Origin: Nocardia transvalensis NBRC 15921
GTDB lineage: Bacteria; Actinomycetota; Actinomycetes; Mycobacteriales; Mycobacteriaceae
Assembly (NCBI RefSeq): GCF_000308875.1
Contig: NZ_BAGL01000063.1
Span: 186,001 to 250,000, forward strand
Direction of reading: 5' to 3'
DNA: 64,000 nt
Both the position numbers and the translations under genes were made by a program. The notes under the pieces are model-generated. The model was given only the letters and a program-made list of their open reading frames with translations. It was not told where the DNA came from and did not search any database. Of the stretch, positions 50,017-58,173 are shown piece after piece (position 1 is the stretch's first letter; each line of letters starts with the position of its first letter).

Positions 50017-50961
50017 ATGCCGATCACGCTGCCTCCAGAAGTCGAGGAGACCGTCCGGACCGTCTTCGGGGAGCTCGGGGAGGTGTGGCTCGCGGATCTT
50101 CCGGGCCTGGTGGAGAAGCTCTGCGGCAGCTGGGATCTGGAGCTGATCGGCGACTCCTTCGGCGGGGGCACGCATTCGCTCGCGGCGCCGGTGCGCCGCG
50201 GCGACGGATCGGTCGCGGTGCTGAAGGTGCCGGTGGTCGACGAGGAGAACGTCGGCGAACCGGCCGGGCTGTTCTGTTACGGCGGCGACGGCGCGGTGCG
50301 GCTGTACGACTTCGACCCCGGCAGCGGAGCGCTGCTGCTGGAGTGGGCCCGCCCCGGCGACCCGCTGCTGACCCAGCCCGGTTTCCCCAGCCTGGAGGGC
50401 GATCCGGAGAACGCCGACAAGGTGGAGCTGGCATGCCGGCTGTACCGCCGGTTGCGGCGCGAGCCGATCGGCATCCCGGAGAGCTACCCCGCGCTGCCCG
50501 AGGCCGCCGCCCTGGTGGCCGACTGGACGGTCTTGTTCAATACGCCGGAATCCGGGCCGGCACAGCCGATCCCGGCCGCCCTGCGCGCGCGGGCCGCCGA
50601 CTGGTGCCGCGCGCTCGCCACCCCCGACGGGCCGTTGCTGATCGTCAACCGCGACACCCACCTGGGCAATATCCTCGCCGCCGAGCGCGAACCCTGGCTG
50701 CTGATCGATCCGAAGCCCTACCTCGGGGAGGCCGCCTTCGACGCCGGTTTCCTGATCATGATCCAGACCCAGCACGAGCCGACGCGGGAGCACGCCCGGC
50801 GAGTGGTCACGCATACCGCCCGGTCTCTGGAGGTCGACCCGGATCGAGCCCGGGCCTGGGCTTTCCTGCGCAGCCTCGAGGAGGTCCACTGGGCCGTCGA
50901 GGACGACGAACCCGCCCTCCTGCGGCTCCACCTGGCCGTCGCGCAAGCGCTCGGCGAATAG
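50017..50961 (+). CDS. Aminoglycoside/hydroxyurea antibiotic phosphotransferase family protein (APH(6)-like)
   Basis: A 314-residue kinase-fold protein. Lys70 in VAVLKV is the ATP lysine, NRDTHLGN (211-218) is the catalytic loop with Asp213, and LLIDPKP (Asp231) is the metal motif. The sequence resembles the family of streptomycin 6-phosphotransferase and hydroxyurea kinase. The ATG at 50017 has GGGAAGG upstream. It is a lone gene between the DUF1707 protein and the conservon, so its substrate, and whether it gives resistance, cannot be told. Confidence 0.85.
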   Translation: MPITLPPEVEETVRTVFGELGEVWLADLPGLVEKLCGSWDLELIGDSFGGGTHSLAAPVRRGDGSVAVLKVPVVDEENVGEPAGLFCYGGDGAVRLYDFDPGSGALLLEWARPGDPLLTQPGFPSLEGDPENADKVELACRLYRRLRREPIGIPESYPALPEAAALVADWTVLFNTPESGPAQPIPAALRARAADWCRALATPDGPLLIVNRDTHLGNILAAEREPWLLIDPKPYLGEAAFDAGFLIMIQTQHEPTREHARRVVTHTARSLEVDPDRARAWAFLRSLEEVHWAVEDDEPALLRLHLAVAQALGE

Positions 50962-51369
50962 ATGACACGTCGCGGGGTGTGGGCCAGCGAATGTCCCGCC
51001 GCATGCCGACCGGTCGCCGTTCCGGGCGTGGTACAGCGGAAATACCGTGATCGGCTACCGGACAAGGCATTTGCAAACTTCGCAGTTGATGACGACAAAC
51101 CGGCAAGTACATAACGAATCGGTCGCTGCCACCCGGAATTGCTGATAATGTTTGCCGTCGTCGGGCGCTGGGGCCGAACGCGGCCCCGGCCGGGCAGGTG
51201 TCGGGAGTCGAAATCGCCTGTCCGGTAAGCAACTTCACGGTCCGTCGGGTCGTTCTGTGCCCGACGCCGCTCCGGCGCGCCGACGCGAGTGTCATCCGAC
51301 CCTGGTGAGCGGCGGTCGGCGAATTGAGGAAGGACGAGGCGGCCGGGCAGCCGGCAACAAGGGAACCTG
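50962..51369. promoter_or_regulatory. Intergenic region upstream of the conservon
   Basis: This 408-bp stretch has no gene. A GATAAT at 51144-51149 could be the -10 of the cvn operon, which would give a leader of over 200 nt. No tRNA, hairpin or repeat stands out. Confidence 0.4.
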
Positions 51370-53010
51370 ATGAATCAATCTACCGCCGTGACGATTTCGT
51401 GGATCCTCGCCGCAGTTCTCATACTCGCCGTCGCGGCGGCGTTGTATGCGGCGTATTACGCGCTGCACCAGCGCTCGCGCGCGGAGGCGGCCGAACAGGC
51501 GCTGCGGAGCCACGAAGACGAACTCGAACAGTTCACCGCCAGCACCATGCCGTACGTGGCCGACGCGGTGCGCCGGTCCGACGTCTCGGTGGAGATACCG
51601 ATCAGCGGCGGGCAGGGCCGCGTCGCGCAGCTACTGCGCGCGCTCGGTGATCGCTACGTCGGTGATCTCAGACTGCTGCAGGCCGAGGCGCGCGACCGCG
51701 CCCGCCGCGAAGCCGAATACGAGGCCCAGCAGGCCGTCTCCCGGGCCGAGACCAAGACCCGCACCGATGCCGAGAACACCTCGCGGGAGGCCACCAGCGC
51801 CGCGGTCCGCGCCTTCGGCACCTCCGTGGTCAGCCTGGGCGCCGACGTGAGCCAGGTGGTCAGCACCGCGCTGCGCGAGCACCGCGGCGACGACGTGTAC
51901 GAGACGCTCACCCGGATCGACCACAGCGTCCAGCAGATGATCCGCCAGTCGCAGTCGTACGTGATCGTCTGTGGCGGTCTGCCCGGCCGCCGCTGGCCGC
52001 AGCAGTCGCTCACCGACGTGATCGGCGGCGCCGTCGGCCGTGTCCGTGACTTCACCCGCGTGCGGCCGCACCAGCTCGACCGGTCGGTCATCAGCCGTGC
52101 GGTGGAGCCGCTGGTCCACACGCTGGCGACGCTGCTGGACAACGCGCTGCGCTACTCGCCGCCGACCTCCTTCGTGGACGTCACCTTCCAAGAGGGGCAC
52201 CACGGTGTCACGGTGATCGTCGACGACGCCGGCGTGCGCATGAACGCCGAGCAGATGGAGGAGGCCCGCCAGGTGCTGGCCGGCGAGCGGGTGGTCGACA
52301 TCCACCAGCTCGGACCCGCTCCCCGCGTCGGTTTCCCGGGTATCGCGGCACTGGCGCGACGCTACGGATTCACCGTCTACATCGATGGCCCCAACACCTA
52401 CGGTGGCATGCGGGCCATGGTCTACATCCCGGAGGCACTTCTGGCTCCTCGCGAATCGAATCCGCAACGCGAATCGACTCCCCAAGTAGCCACTCCGGCA
52501 GTCATTTCCGCGGCGCCCGAGCCGGTCGAGGAACCCGCGTCGGCGCGTCACGCCTTCGGCCGCGAGCCGGTCGAGACCGGCCAGCACGCCGGAGCGCCGA
52601 GCGGCGCGCACGCGGCGATGACGGGCGGACCGCAGGGCGCGATCACGGGCGAGGTCCGTCCCGTCCAGACCGGGACGAGCCGGCCGCCCGCCGACGACGC
52701 CTGGTCGGTGACCGCGGTGAACACCCGTCCGGCGACGACCACGGGCACGCACGCCGCCCCGGCGGAGGCGCCGCGCGCCGCCGCGCCGGAGCCCGCGGAC
52801 GACGACGAGTCCTTGTCCACCGTGCACGAAATCACCCCGGGCGGGCTACCGCGGCGTCGCCGCCGGACCGTTGCGGTGTCCACGCTGTCACGTGGACCCG
52901 ACACCGACACCGCGCTCCCCCGCCCCGATATCGCCGCAGCGTGGCAGAACGGCACCCAGACCGGCCGTACGTCCGCCGCGCACGAAAACACCGAAGGGAT
53001 GACATCCTGA
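51370..53010 (+). CDS. cvnA: Conservon histidine-kinase-like protein CvnA
   Basis: A 546-residue protein. One membrane helix (about 8-30) is followed by a long Arg/Glu/Ala coiled coil (about 35-160). An HATPase domain comes next (about 220-360), with N-box TLLDNALRYSPP and DDAGVRM. The last 170 residues are disordered, Pro/Thr/Ala-rich. There is no phosphoacceptor His box, as usual for CvnA. Conservon proteins form a membrane complex like a G-protein-coupled receptor system. Its stop overlaps the cvnB start (TGATG). The ATG at 51370 was chosen because the membrane helix follows directly. Confidence 0.93.
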   Translation: MNQSTAVTISWILAAVLILAVAAALYAAYYALHQRSRAEAAEQALRSHEDELEQFTASTMPYVADAVRRSDVSVEIPISGGQGRVAQLLRALGDRYVGDLRLLQAEARDRARREAEYEAQQAVSRAETKTRTDAENTSREATSAAVRAFGTSVVSLGADVSQVVSTALREHRGDDVYETLTRIDHSVQQMIRQSQSYVIVCGGLPGRRWPQQSLTDVIGGAVGRVRDFTRVRPHQLDRSVISRAVEPLVHTLATLLDNALRYSPPTSFVDVTFQEGHHGVTVIVDDAGVRMNAEQMEEARQVLAGERVVDIHQLGPAPRVGFPGIAALARRYGFTVYIDGPNTYGGMRAMVYIPEALLAPRESNPQRESTPQVATPAVISAAPEPVEEPASARHAFGREPVETGQHAGAPSGAHAAMTGGPQGAITGEVRPVQTGTSRPPADDAWSVTAVNTRPATTTGTHAAPAEAPRAAAPEPADDDESLSTVHEITPGGLPRRRRRTVAVSTLSRGPDTDTALPRPDIAAAWQNGTQTGRTSAAHENTEGMTS

Positions 53011-53417
53011 TGAGCACACCCGGTACCGCCGTCAGTGACGGCAACAAACTGGCTTGGATGCTCGAGGACCTCAACGTTCCCGGCGTCCGGTTCGCCGTCC
53101 TGCTCTCCGACGACGGCCTGCGCATCGCGCAGGTCGGTGAGATCTCGATCGACGACGCCGAACGATTCGCGGCCGCCGCCTCCGGACTGCGGTCCCTGGG
53201 CAAGGCGCTCGGCGAGTTCTGCGGCGCGGCGAATTCGGTGCGGCAGAACATGACCGAGTACGACGACGGGATGATCTTCATCACCGCCGCCGGGGAGGGC
53301 GCGCTGATCGGCGTCTCCACCACCGCACAGGTGGACGTCAGTCTCGTCGCGCATCGGATGAACGAGCTCGCGGCACGCGTGGGCCGCGAACTGGGCAGCC
53401 TACCGCGCCAGCGGTAA
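53010..53417 (+). CDS. cvnB: Roadblock/LC7-domain protein CvnB
   Basis: A 135-residue roadblock-fold protein (KLAWMLEDLNVPGVRFAVLL, SDDGLRIAQ, GALIGVSTTAQVDVSLVAHRM). It is thought to regulate the small GTPase CvnD. The ATG at 53010 shares its first base with the cvnA stop, so translation is coupled. Unlike typical conservons, cvnC does not follow directly: a 242-bp repeat-containing spacer intervenes. Confidence 0.95.
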   Translation: MSTPGTAVSDGNKLAWMLEDLNVPGVRFAVLLSDDGLRIAQVGEISIDDAERFAAAASGLRSLGKALGEFCGAANSVRQNMTEYDDGMIFITAAGEGALIGVSTTAQVDVSLVAHRMNELAARVGRELGSLPRQR

Positions 53418-53659
53418 CCAAGGCCGTCACGAGCGAGCGACCACCGGGTACGGCCGAGCCGCTCGTTTCGTGACGGATCGGAGCACCACCCGAAGAGGAG
53501 CCATGAGGCGAGCGAACAGGGGGTCACCCCGCAGGCCCGCTCGTGACGCCGCCGAGCCTAGCGAGGTGACATGAGTGCGCGAACGAAGGACACAGCCAGG
53601 CACCCGCTCGTGACGATTTCGAGCCGGTTCACGACGACACCACACCGTGAGGTGAGGGT
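53418..53659 (+). repeat. Imperfect tandem repeat with two tiny overlapping frames between cvnB and cvnC
   Basis: Units near 53502 and 53570 share ATGAG, a GCGAAC-like block, CCGCTCGTGACG and CGAGCC in the same order, about 68 bp apart. A more diverged relative lies upstream (CCGCTCGTTTCGTGACGG near 53459-53476). Each later unit carries a short frame: 53503-53574 (23 codons, GAGGAG upstream) and 53571-53663 (30 codons). They overlap by ATGA, and the second overlaps the cvnC ATG the same way. The frames could relay ribosomes to cvnC, or be a by-product of the duplication. Confidence 0.6.
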
Positions 53660-54010
53660 ATGAGCCGGCATCGGCGCGACCCCGATCTCGTCCGCGCGTA
53701 TGTGCGCACGGGCGGCCGGTCACGTGCGAGCCGGGTACTCGACCTGGTCACACTGGTGGTGGCGGCACACGACCCGGCGCCGGGCCTGAGCCCGGACGCC
53801 CGCCGGGTGATGAGCGTGTGCAGCCGGCGCGGCGCGTTATCGATCGCCGAGATCGCCGCCTACCTGGATCTGCCACCCTCGGTGGTCAAAATCGTCGCGT
53901 CCGACCTGTTGGACAGCGGCCAACTGGTCAATCCGGCTCCTGCCGACCAGGTTCCGGAGCTTGCCCTGCTCGAGGAGGTACTCAATGGGCTCCGCGCTCT
54001 CGCCGTCTGA
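53660..54010 (+). CDS. cvnC: DUF742 protein CvnC
   Basis: A 116-residue DUF742 protein with a winged-helix-like core (SPDARRVMSVCSRRGALSIA, EIAAYLDLPPSVVKIVASDL). It is one of the four fixed conservon components and probably contacts CvnB and CvnD. The ATG at 53660 has GAGGTGAGG upstream. Its last 26 bp overlap cvnD. Confidence 0.93.
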   Translation: MSRHRRDPDLVRAYVRTGGRSRASRVLDLVTLVVAAHDPAPGLSPDARRVMSVCSRRGALSIAEIAAYLDLPPSVVKIVASDLLDSGQLVNPAPADQVPELALLEEVLNGLRALAV

Positions 54011-54611
54011 GCGCCCGTCCGCGGTCGCGGACCGGACCGTCGACTATGTCCCCGAGACCGTGACCCGCTCGGTGAAGCTGCTGGTAGCGGGCAACTTCGG
54101 CGTCGGCAAGACCACCTTCGTCGACAGCGTGTCGGAGATCCGGCCACTGCGCACGGAGGAGACGATCACCGAGGCCAGCGTCGGCATCGACGATATGGCC
54201 GACCTACCCGGCAAGGTCACCACCACCGTCGCCATGGACTTCGGCCGCATCACGCTGAATCCGGAACTGGCGCTGTATCTGTTCGGCACACCCGGGCAGC
54301 GGCGGTTCCTCCCGCTGTGGGAGGAGCTGTCCCGCGGCGCGCTCGGCGCGCTGGTGCTGGTCGACACCCGGCGCATCGACAAGGCCGACGAGGTGCTCGC
54401 CGTGCTCGAGGAGCGCGGCGTGCCCTACTCGGTGGCGGTCAACGAGTTCGAGGGCGCGAAACGGTTTCCGCTGCACGAGATCCGGGAGGCGCTCGACCTC
54501 GAGCCCGACACCCCGCTGACCGCACTGGACGCGCGCGATCGCGGCCCGTGCCTGCGGTCGCTGATCACGCTCGTCGAATTCCTATTCCAACGTCTGGAGT
54601 CGCGCTCTTGA
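53985..54611 (+). CDS. cvnD: Small GTPase CvnD
   Basis: A 208-residue MglA/Ras-like GTPase. The P-loop is GNFGVGKT (36-43), the G3 region is FGTPGQ (100-105), where the usual DxxG Asp is absent as in other conservon GTPases, and G4-like NEFEGA follows. The ATG at 53985 has GAGGAGG upstream and lies inside cvnC. Its TGA overlaps the TTG start of the next P450 gene, so the P450 is coupled to the signalling genes. Confidence 0.94.
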   Translation: MGSALSPSERPSAVADRTVDYVPETVTRSVKLLVAGNFGVGKTTFVDSVSEIRPLRTEETITEASVGIDDMADLPGKVTTTVAMDFGRITLNPELALYLFGTPGQRRFLPLWEELSRGALGALVLVDTRRIDKADEVLAVLEERGVPYSVAVNEFEGAKRFPLHEIREALDLEPDTPLTALDARDRGPCLRSLITLVEFLFQRLESRS

Positions 54612-55855
54612 CACAGCCGCCGGTTCGTACCAGCTCATGCCCGGTTCCGCACGGGTCGCCGGTCGACACCGACGGTCCGCGCGTTCCGCTGTACACCGCC
54701 GAATTCGCGGCCGATCCGCAGGCCGCGTACCGGGATATGCGGCGGCGCTTCGGTTCCCTGGCACCGGTGGATCTGGCGCCCGACGTGCCGGCGACGCTGG
54801 TGATCGGGTACCGCACCGCGGTGCGGATCCTGAACGATCCCGAGCACTTCCCCGCCGATCCGCGCATCTGGCAGCGGACGGCCCCGGCCGACTCCCCCGT
54901 CATGCCGATGCTGGAGTGGCGGCCGAACGCCATTCGCAGCGCGGGGGCGGACCACGAGCGGTACCGCCAGGCCAACGTGGCGGCCATCGACGGGGTGGAT
55001 CTGCACGCGCTGCACGCGACCGTGGAACGCATCGCCGTCCCGCTGATCAACTCCTTCTGCGAGACAGGGTCGGCCGAGCTGATCCACCAGTACGCCTTCC
55101 CGCTGACCTTCGAGGTCCTCAACGCGATGCTGGGCTGCACCGCCGACATCGGGCAGCGGGTCGCCCGCGGGATGGCGATGATCTTCGAGGGCATCGAGGC
55201 CGAGAAGGGCAACGAGATGCTCAGCCAGGCGCTGCTCGAACTGGTCACCCTGAAGCGCGCCGAACCCGGCGACGACATCGTCTCGCGGCTGCTCGCACAC
55301 GAGAACCGCCTCGACGATATGGAAATGATCCACCAGCTGGTCACCCTCTACGGCGCGGGGATCGAGCCGCAGCAGAACCTCATCGTCAACACGCTGCTGC
55401 TGATGATGACCGACGACCGCTTCGCGGGAAATCTGCTCGGCGGCAGCCTGTCCACCCGCGACGCGCTCGACGAGGTGCTGTTCACCGACCCGCCGATGGC
55501 CAACTACTGCATCACGTTCCCGCGCCAGCCCGTGCTCATCGACGACGTCTGGCTACCCGCGCACCACCCGGTGGTCATCAGCATGTCGGGAGCCAACAAC
55601 GACCCCGCGGTCGGCGCGCGCGAATTCACCGACAACCGGTCGCATCTGGCGTGGAGCGTCGGCCCGCACGCCTGCCCGGCCCGGTCGGTCGCGTATCTGG
55701 TGGTGCAGGACGCCATCGATCAGCTGCTCGACGCGCTGCCGGAGTTGCAGCTCGCCGTCCCCGCGCACGAATTGACGTGGCGCCCGGGTCCTTTCCATCG
55801 TGCACTGGCAGGGTTGCCGGTCAGCTTCCCCCAATCTCCACCGTTGCACGTGTAG
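54608..55855 (+). CDS. Conservon cytochrome P450, CYP157-like, lacking the ExxR motif
   Basis: A 415-residue P450. The heme ligand is Cys356 in WSVGPHACPA, a diverged form of the usual FGxGxHxCxG. The I-helix reads AGIEPQQN, without the usual acid-Thr pair, and the K-helix reads EVLF (289-292) in place of ExxR. Loss of ExxR is known in the CYP157 family, whose members are encoded in Streptomyces conservons. The TTG at 54608 overlaps the cvnD stop and is preferred. Catalytic competence is uncertain. Confidence 0.88.
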   Translation: MTQPPVRTSSCPVPHGSPVDTDGPRVPLYTAEFAADPQAAYRDMRRRFGSLAPVDLAPDVPATLVIGYRTAVRILNDPEHFPADPRIWQRTAPADSPVMPMLEWRPNAIRSAGADHERYRQANVAAIDGVDLHALHATVERIAVPLINSFCETGSAELIHQYAFPLTFEVLNAMLGCTADIGQRVARGMAMIFEGIEAEKGNEMLSQALLELVTLKRAEPGDDIVSRLLAHENRLDDMEMIHQLVTLYGAGIEPQQNLIVNTLLLMMTDDRFAGNLLGGSLSTRDALDEVLFTDPPMANYCITFPRQPVLIDDVWLPAHHPVVISMSGANNDPAVGAREFTDNRSHLAWSVGPHACPARSVAYLVVQDAIDQLLDALPELQLAVPAHELTWRPGPFHRALAGLPVSFPQSPPLHV

Positions 55856-55868
55856 TGAGGAGACCACG

Positions 55869-57092
55869 ATGGAGCAACAACCCCTGGTCCTGGATCCGAC
55901 GGGGCACGATATCCAGGGTGAGGCCGCGCGCATTCGCGAACGGGGACCGATCACGCGGGTAGCGCTGCCCGGCGGGATCGAGGCATGGTCGGTGACCGAT
56001 GCCGCGTTACTGAGGAAGCTGCTGACCGATTCGCGGGTGTCGAAGGACGCTCGTCAGCACTGGCCCCAATTCATCAACGGCGAAGTCCCGCAGGACTGGC
56101 CACTGTTCACCTGGGTCGCGGTGAACAACATGTTCACCGCCTACGGGGCCGACCACCGGCGACTGCGGAAGCTGGTCTCGCCCGCCTTCACCCATCGCCG
56201 CACGCAGGCCATGCGCCCGCGCATCGAGGCCATCACCGCCGACCTGCTGGACCGGCTGGCCGCTACGCCGTCCGGCGACGCCGTCGATCTGCGGGAGGGG
56301 TATGCCTACCCGCTGCCGATCCAGGTGATCTCCGAGCTGATGGGCGTGCCGGAGGAGCTGCATCCGGGCCTGCGCACGTGTGTCGACGGTATCTTCGACA
56401 CCTCGCTGACTCCCGAACAGTCGCAGGCGAATTACCTGGAGATGTACCGGATCCTCGGGGAGCTGGTCGTCTTCCGCCGCGACCACCCCGCCGACGACAT
56501 GACCAGCCTGCTGATCTCGCATCGCGACGAGGAGGACGGCTCGCAGCTCGCCGAGCAGGAGTTGATCGACACCCTGCTGCTGGTCATCAGCGCCGGACAC
56601 GAGACCACGGTCAACCTGCTCGACCAGGCGATCTACCTGCTGCTCACCCGGCCCGAGCAACGCGCGAAGCTGGACTCCGGGGAGGTCCCGTGGGAGGAGC
56701 TGGTCGAGGAGGCGCTGCGGTTCGAGGCGCCGGTCGCGAATCTGCCGCTGCGGTACGCGGTCGAGGATCTCGAGATCGACGGCCTGCGCATCGCCAAGGG
56801 TGAACCCATCCTGGCCACCTACGCCGCCGCCAACCGCGACCCGAAGCTGTACGGCGACACCGCCGACGAGTTCGACGTCACCCGCCCCACCAAGGATCAC
56901 CTGGCCTTCGGCTACGGCGCCCACCACTGCCTGGGCGCCCCGCTCGCACGGCTGGAGGCGACGGTCGCCCTCCCCGCGATCTTCCGTCGCTTCCCGGACA
57001 TGCGCCTGGCCACCGACGCGGGCGACCTGGGCACGGTCGCGAGCTTCATCTCCAACGGCCACCGCCGCCTACCCGTCTACCTGGCCCAGTAG
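55869..57092 (+). CDS. Cytochrome P450, CYP154-like
   Basis: A 407-residue P450 with every canonical element: I-helix AGHETT (242-247), K-helix EALR (281-284), and heme loop FGYGAHHCLG with Cys354. In Streptomyces a CYP157 gene is often followed by a CYP154 gene at the end of a conservon, as here. The ATG at 55869 has GAGGAG upstream and lies 13 bp after the preceding stop. Redox partners are not in the window. The native substrate is unknown. Confidence 0.92.
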   Translation: MEQQPLVLDPTGHDIQGEAARIRERGPITRVALPGGIEAWSVTDAALLRKLLTDSRVSKDARQHWPQFINGEVPQDWPLFTWVAVNNMFTAYGADHRRLRKLVSPAFTHRRTQAMRPRIEAITADLLDRLAATPSGDAVDLREGYAYPLPIQVISELMGVPEELHPGLRTCVDGIFDTSLTPEQSQANYLEMYRILGELVVFRRDHPADDMTSLLISHRDEEDGSQLAEQELIDTLLLVISAGHETTVNLLDQAIYLLLTRPEQRAKLDSGEVPWEELVEEALRFEAPVANLPLRYAVEDLEIDGLRIAKGEPILATYAAANRDPKLYGDTADEFDVTRPTKDHLAFGYGAHHCLGAPLARLEATVALPAIFRRFPDMRLATDAGDLGTVASFISNGHRRLPVYLAQ

Positions 57093-57113
57093 CACTCCCG
57101 CCTCCCCGACCCA

Positions 57114-57152
57114 CACCCGTTGCGCGGCAAACCTTCCGTCGCGCAACGGGTG
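57114..57152 (+). terminator. Hairpin terminator of the conservon operon
   Basis: Arms CACCCGTTGCGCG (57114-57126) and CGCGCAACGGGTG (57140-57152) pair perfectly over 13 bp with a 13-nt loop. They begin 21 bp after the P450 stop. The U tract is weak (CCTTGTCG). Confidence 0.65.
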
Positions 57153-57180
57153 CCTTGTCGTACCGCATGTTCTTCCTTTT

Positions 57181-57201
57181 CCCGGCATGCTTTTGGCCGG
57201 G
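57181..57201. repeat. Third, minimal copy of the intergenic repeat
   Basis: A single unit, CCCGGC-N9-GCCGGG with the same ATGCTTTTG loop, sits 3 bp from the stop of the LysR-type gene. It may work as a terminator, since all three copies lie at gene 3' ends. Confidence 0.8.
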
Positions 57202-57204
57202 AAC

Positions 57205-58062
57205 TCACGAGCTGTGCAAGGCAGACAACAAGGTTGTGAGAATCGGCGACGGGCGCATATCACTGCGCAGGACCGCCGACACCGGAACCCGCAGCGGACG
57301 CCCGGCGGAGCGCAGGGCCGCGATTCCCTCGGCGGGTGTGTCGGCGTAGAGGATGGTCCAGGCGTCCGGCCGGTTGACCAGTTCCATGGTGGCGGTGTGG
57401 TCCGGCGGGATCGGCGGGCCGAAGGCCGGCCGGGTGGGCAGATCGGCGAACGCGTTCCGGACGACGTTGTGGAGGAGGACCTGTTCCTGTTCCGGCGGGA
57501 GCAACAGCGGATAATTTCCCAATTCCGCGAGCGTGACATTCTCTCGTCCGGCCAGCGGGTGCGCCGTCGAGACGGCGATCACGAGGTCCTCCACCCATAG
57601 CTCCTCGACCGTCAGACCGGGCTGATCGACGCTGCCGCGGATGAGAGCGAGATCACAATCGCCGTCCGCGACCGCGGCGATGCGCTGCCGGAAGGGTTTG
57701 ATCACGAACTCGATCTCCGCACCCGGATGCGCCTCACGCGCACCCGCGATGGCCGACAGCGATCTTGTTGCGAAGGACATGTTCGCGGCCAGGCGAATTC
57801 GCGGCCCGGACGACCGCACAGCTGCGCGAATGGCCGATTCCAGGCTCAGCATTTGCTTCGCAAGGGGAAGTAGCCGAGTCGTTGCATCGGTCGGGACAAC
57901 CGATCTCGTCGAGCGCTCGAAGAGTTGCACACCAAGATCATGTTCGAGCCGGGCGATCTGATGGCTGATAGCCGATTGCGATATGAAGCACCGCTGGGCC
58001 GCCCGGCTGAAGCTGAGCTCCTCGCACACGGCCACGAAGTAGGACAGCTGCCGCAGTTCCAT
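57205..58062 (-). CDS. LysR-family transcriptional regulator
   Basis: A 285-residue LysR protein. The N-terminal winged helix is MELRQLSYFVAVCEELSFSR through SQSAISHQIARLEHDLGVQLFER (1-60). A substrate-binding domain with two lobes follows (about 88-280). The ATG at 58062 was preferred over 58074 because GGAGAT lies at the proper distance and MELRQL is the usual family start. It is divergent from the NADH dehydrogenase gene and may regulate it. The ligand is unknown. Confidence 0.92.
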   Translation of the reverse strand: MELRQLSYFVAVCEELSFSRAAQRCFISQSAISHQIARLEHDLGVQLFERSTRSVVPTDATTRLLPLAKQMLSLESAIRAAVRSSGPRIRLAANMSFATRSLSAIAGAREAHPGAEIEFVIKPFRQRIAAVADGDCDLALIRGSVDQPGLTVEELWVEDLVIAVSTAHPLAGRENVTLAELGNYPLLLPPEQEQVLLHNVVRNAFADLPTRPAFGPPIPPDHTATMELVNRPDAWTILYADTPAEGIAALRSAGRPLRVPVSAVLRSDMRPSPILTTLLSALHSS

Positions 58063-58123
58063 CAAGATCTCCATTCATGAACGATCCAGATAAGACTCAT
58101 CTAAATTATGCGCCCTGACCCCT

Positions 58124-58139
58124 GGAACATCTACGTTCC
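58124..58139. promoter_or_regulatory. Inverted repeat GGAAC-N6-GTTCC between the LysR and NDH-2 genes
   Basis: The two 5-bp arms are exact reverse complements, 35 bp before the NDH-2 ATG. An AT-rich stretch (CTAAATTATG, 58101-58110) just upstream could be a promoter element. This is a candidate operator in a divergent control region. Confidence 0.4.
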
Positions 58140-58173
58140 GAATCACGGTTACTAATGACAGAAGGAGGCTGTC

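Noticed and set aside
57181..57201. The third repeat copy as a simple terminator only
   Set aside because: It may act as one, but the loop sequence is identical to the two larger copies, so it is listed as a member of the repeat family.
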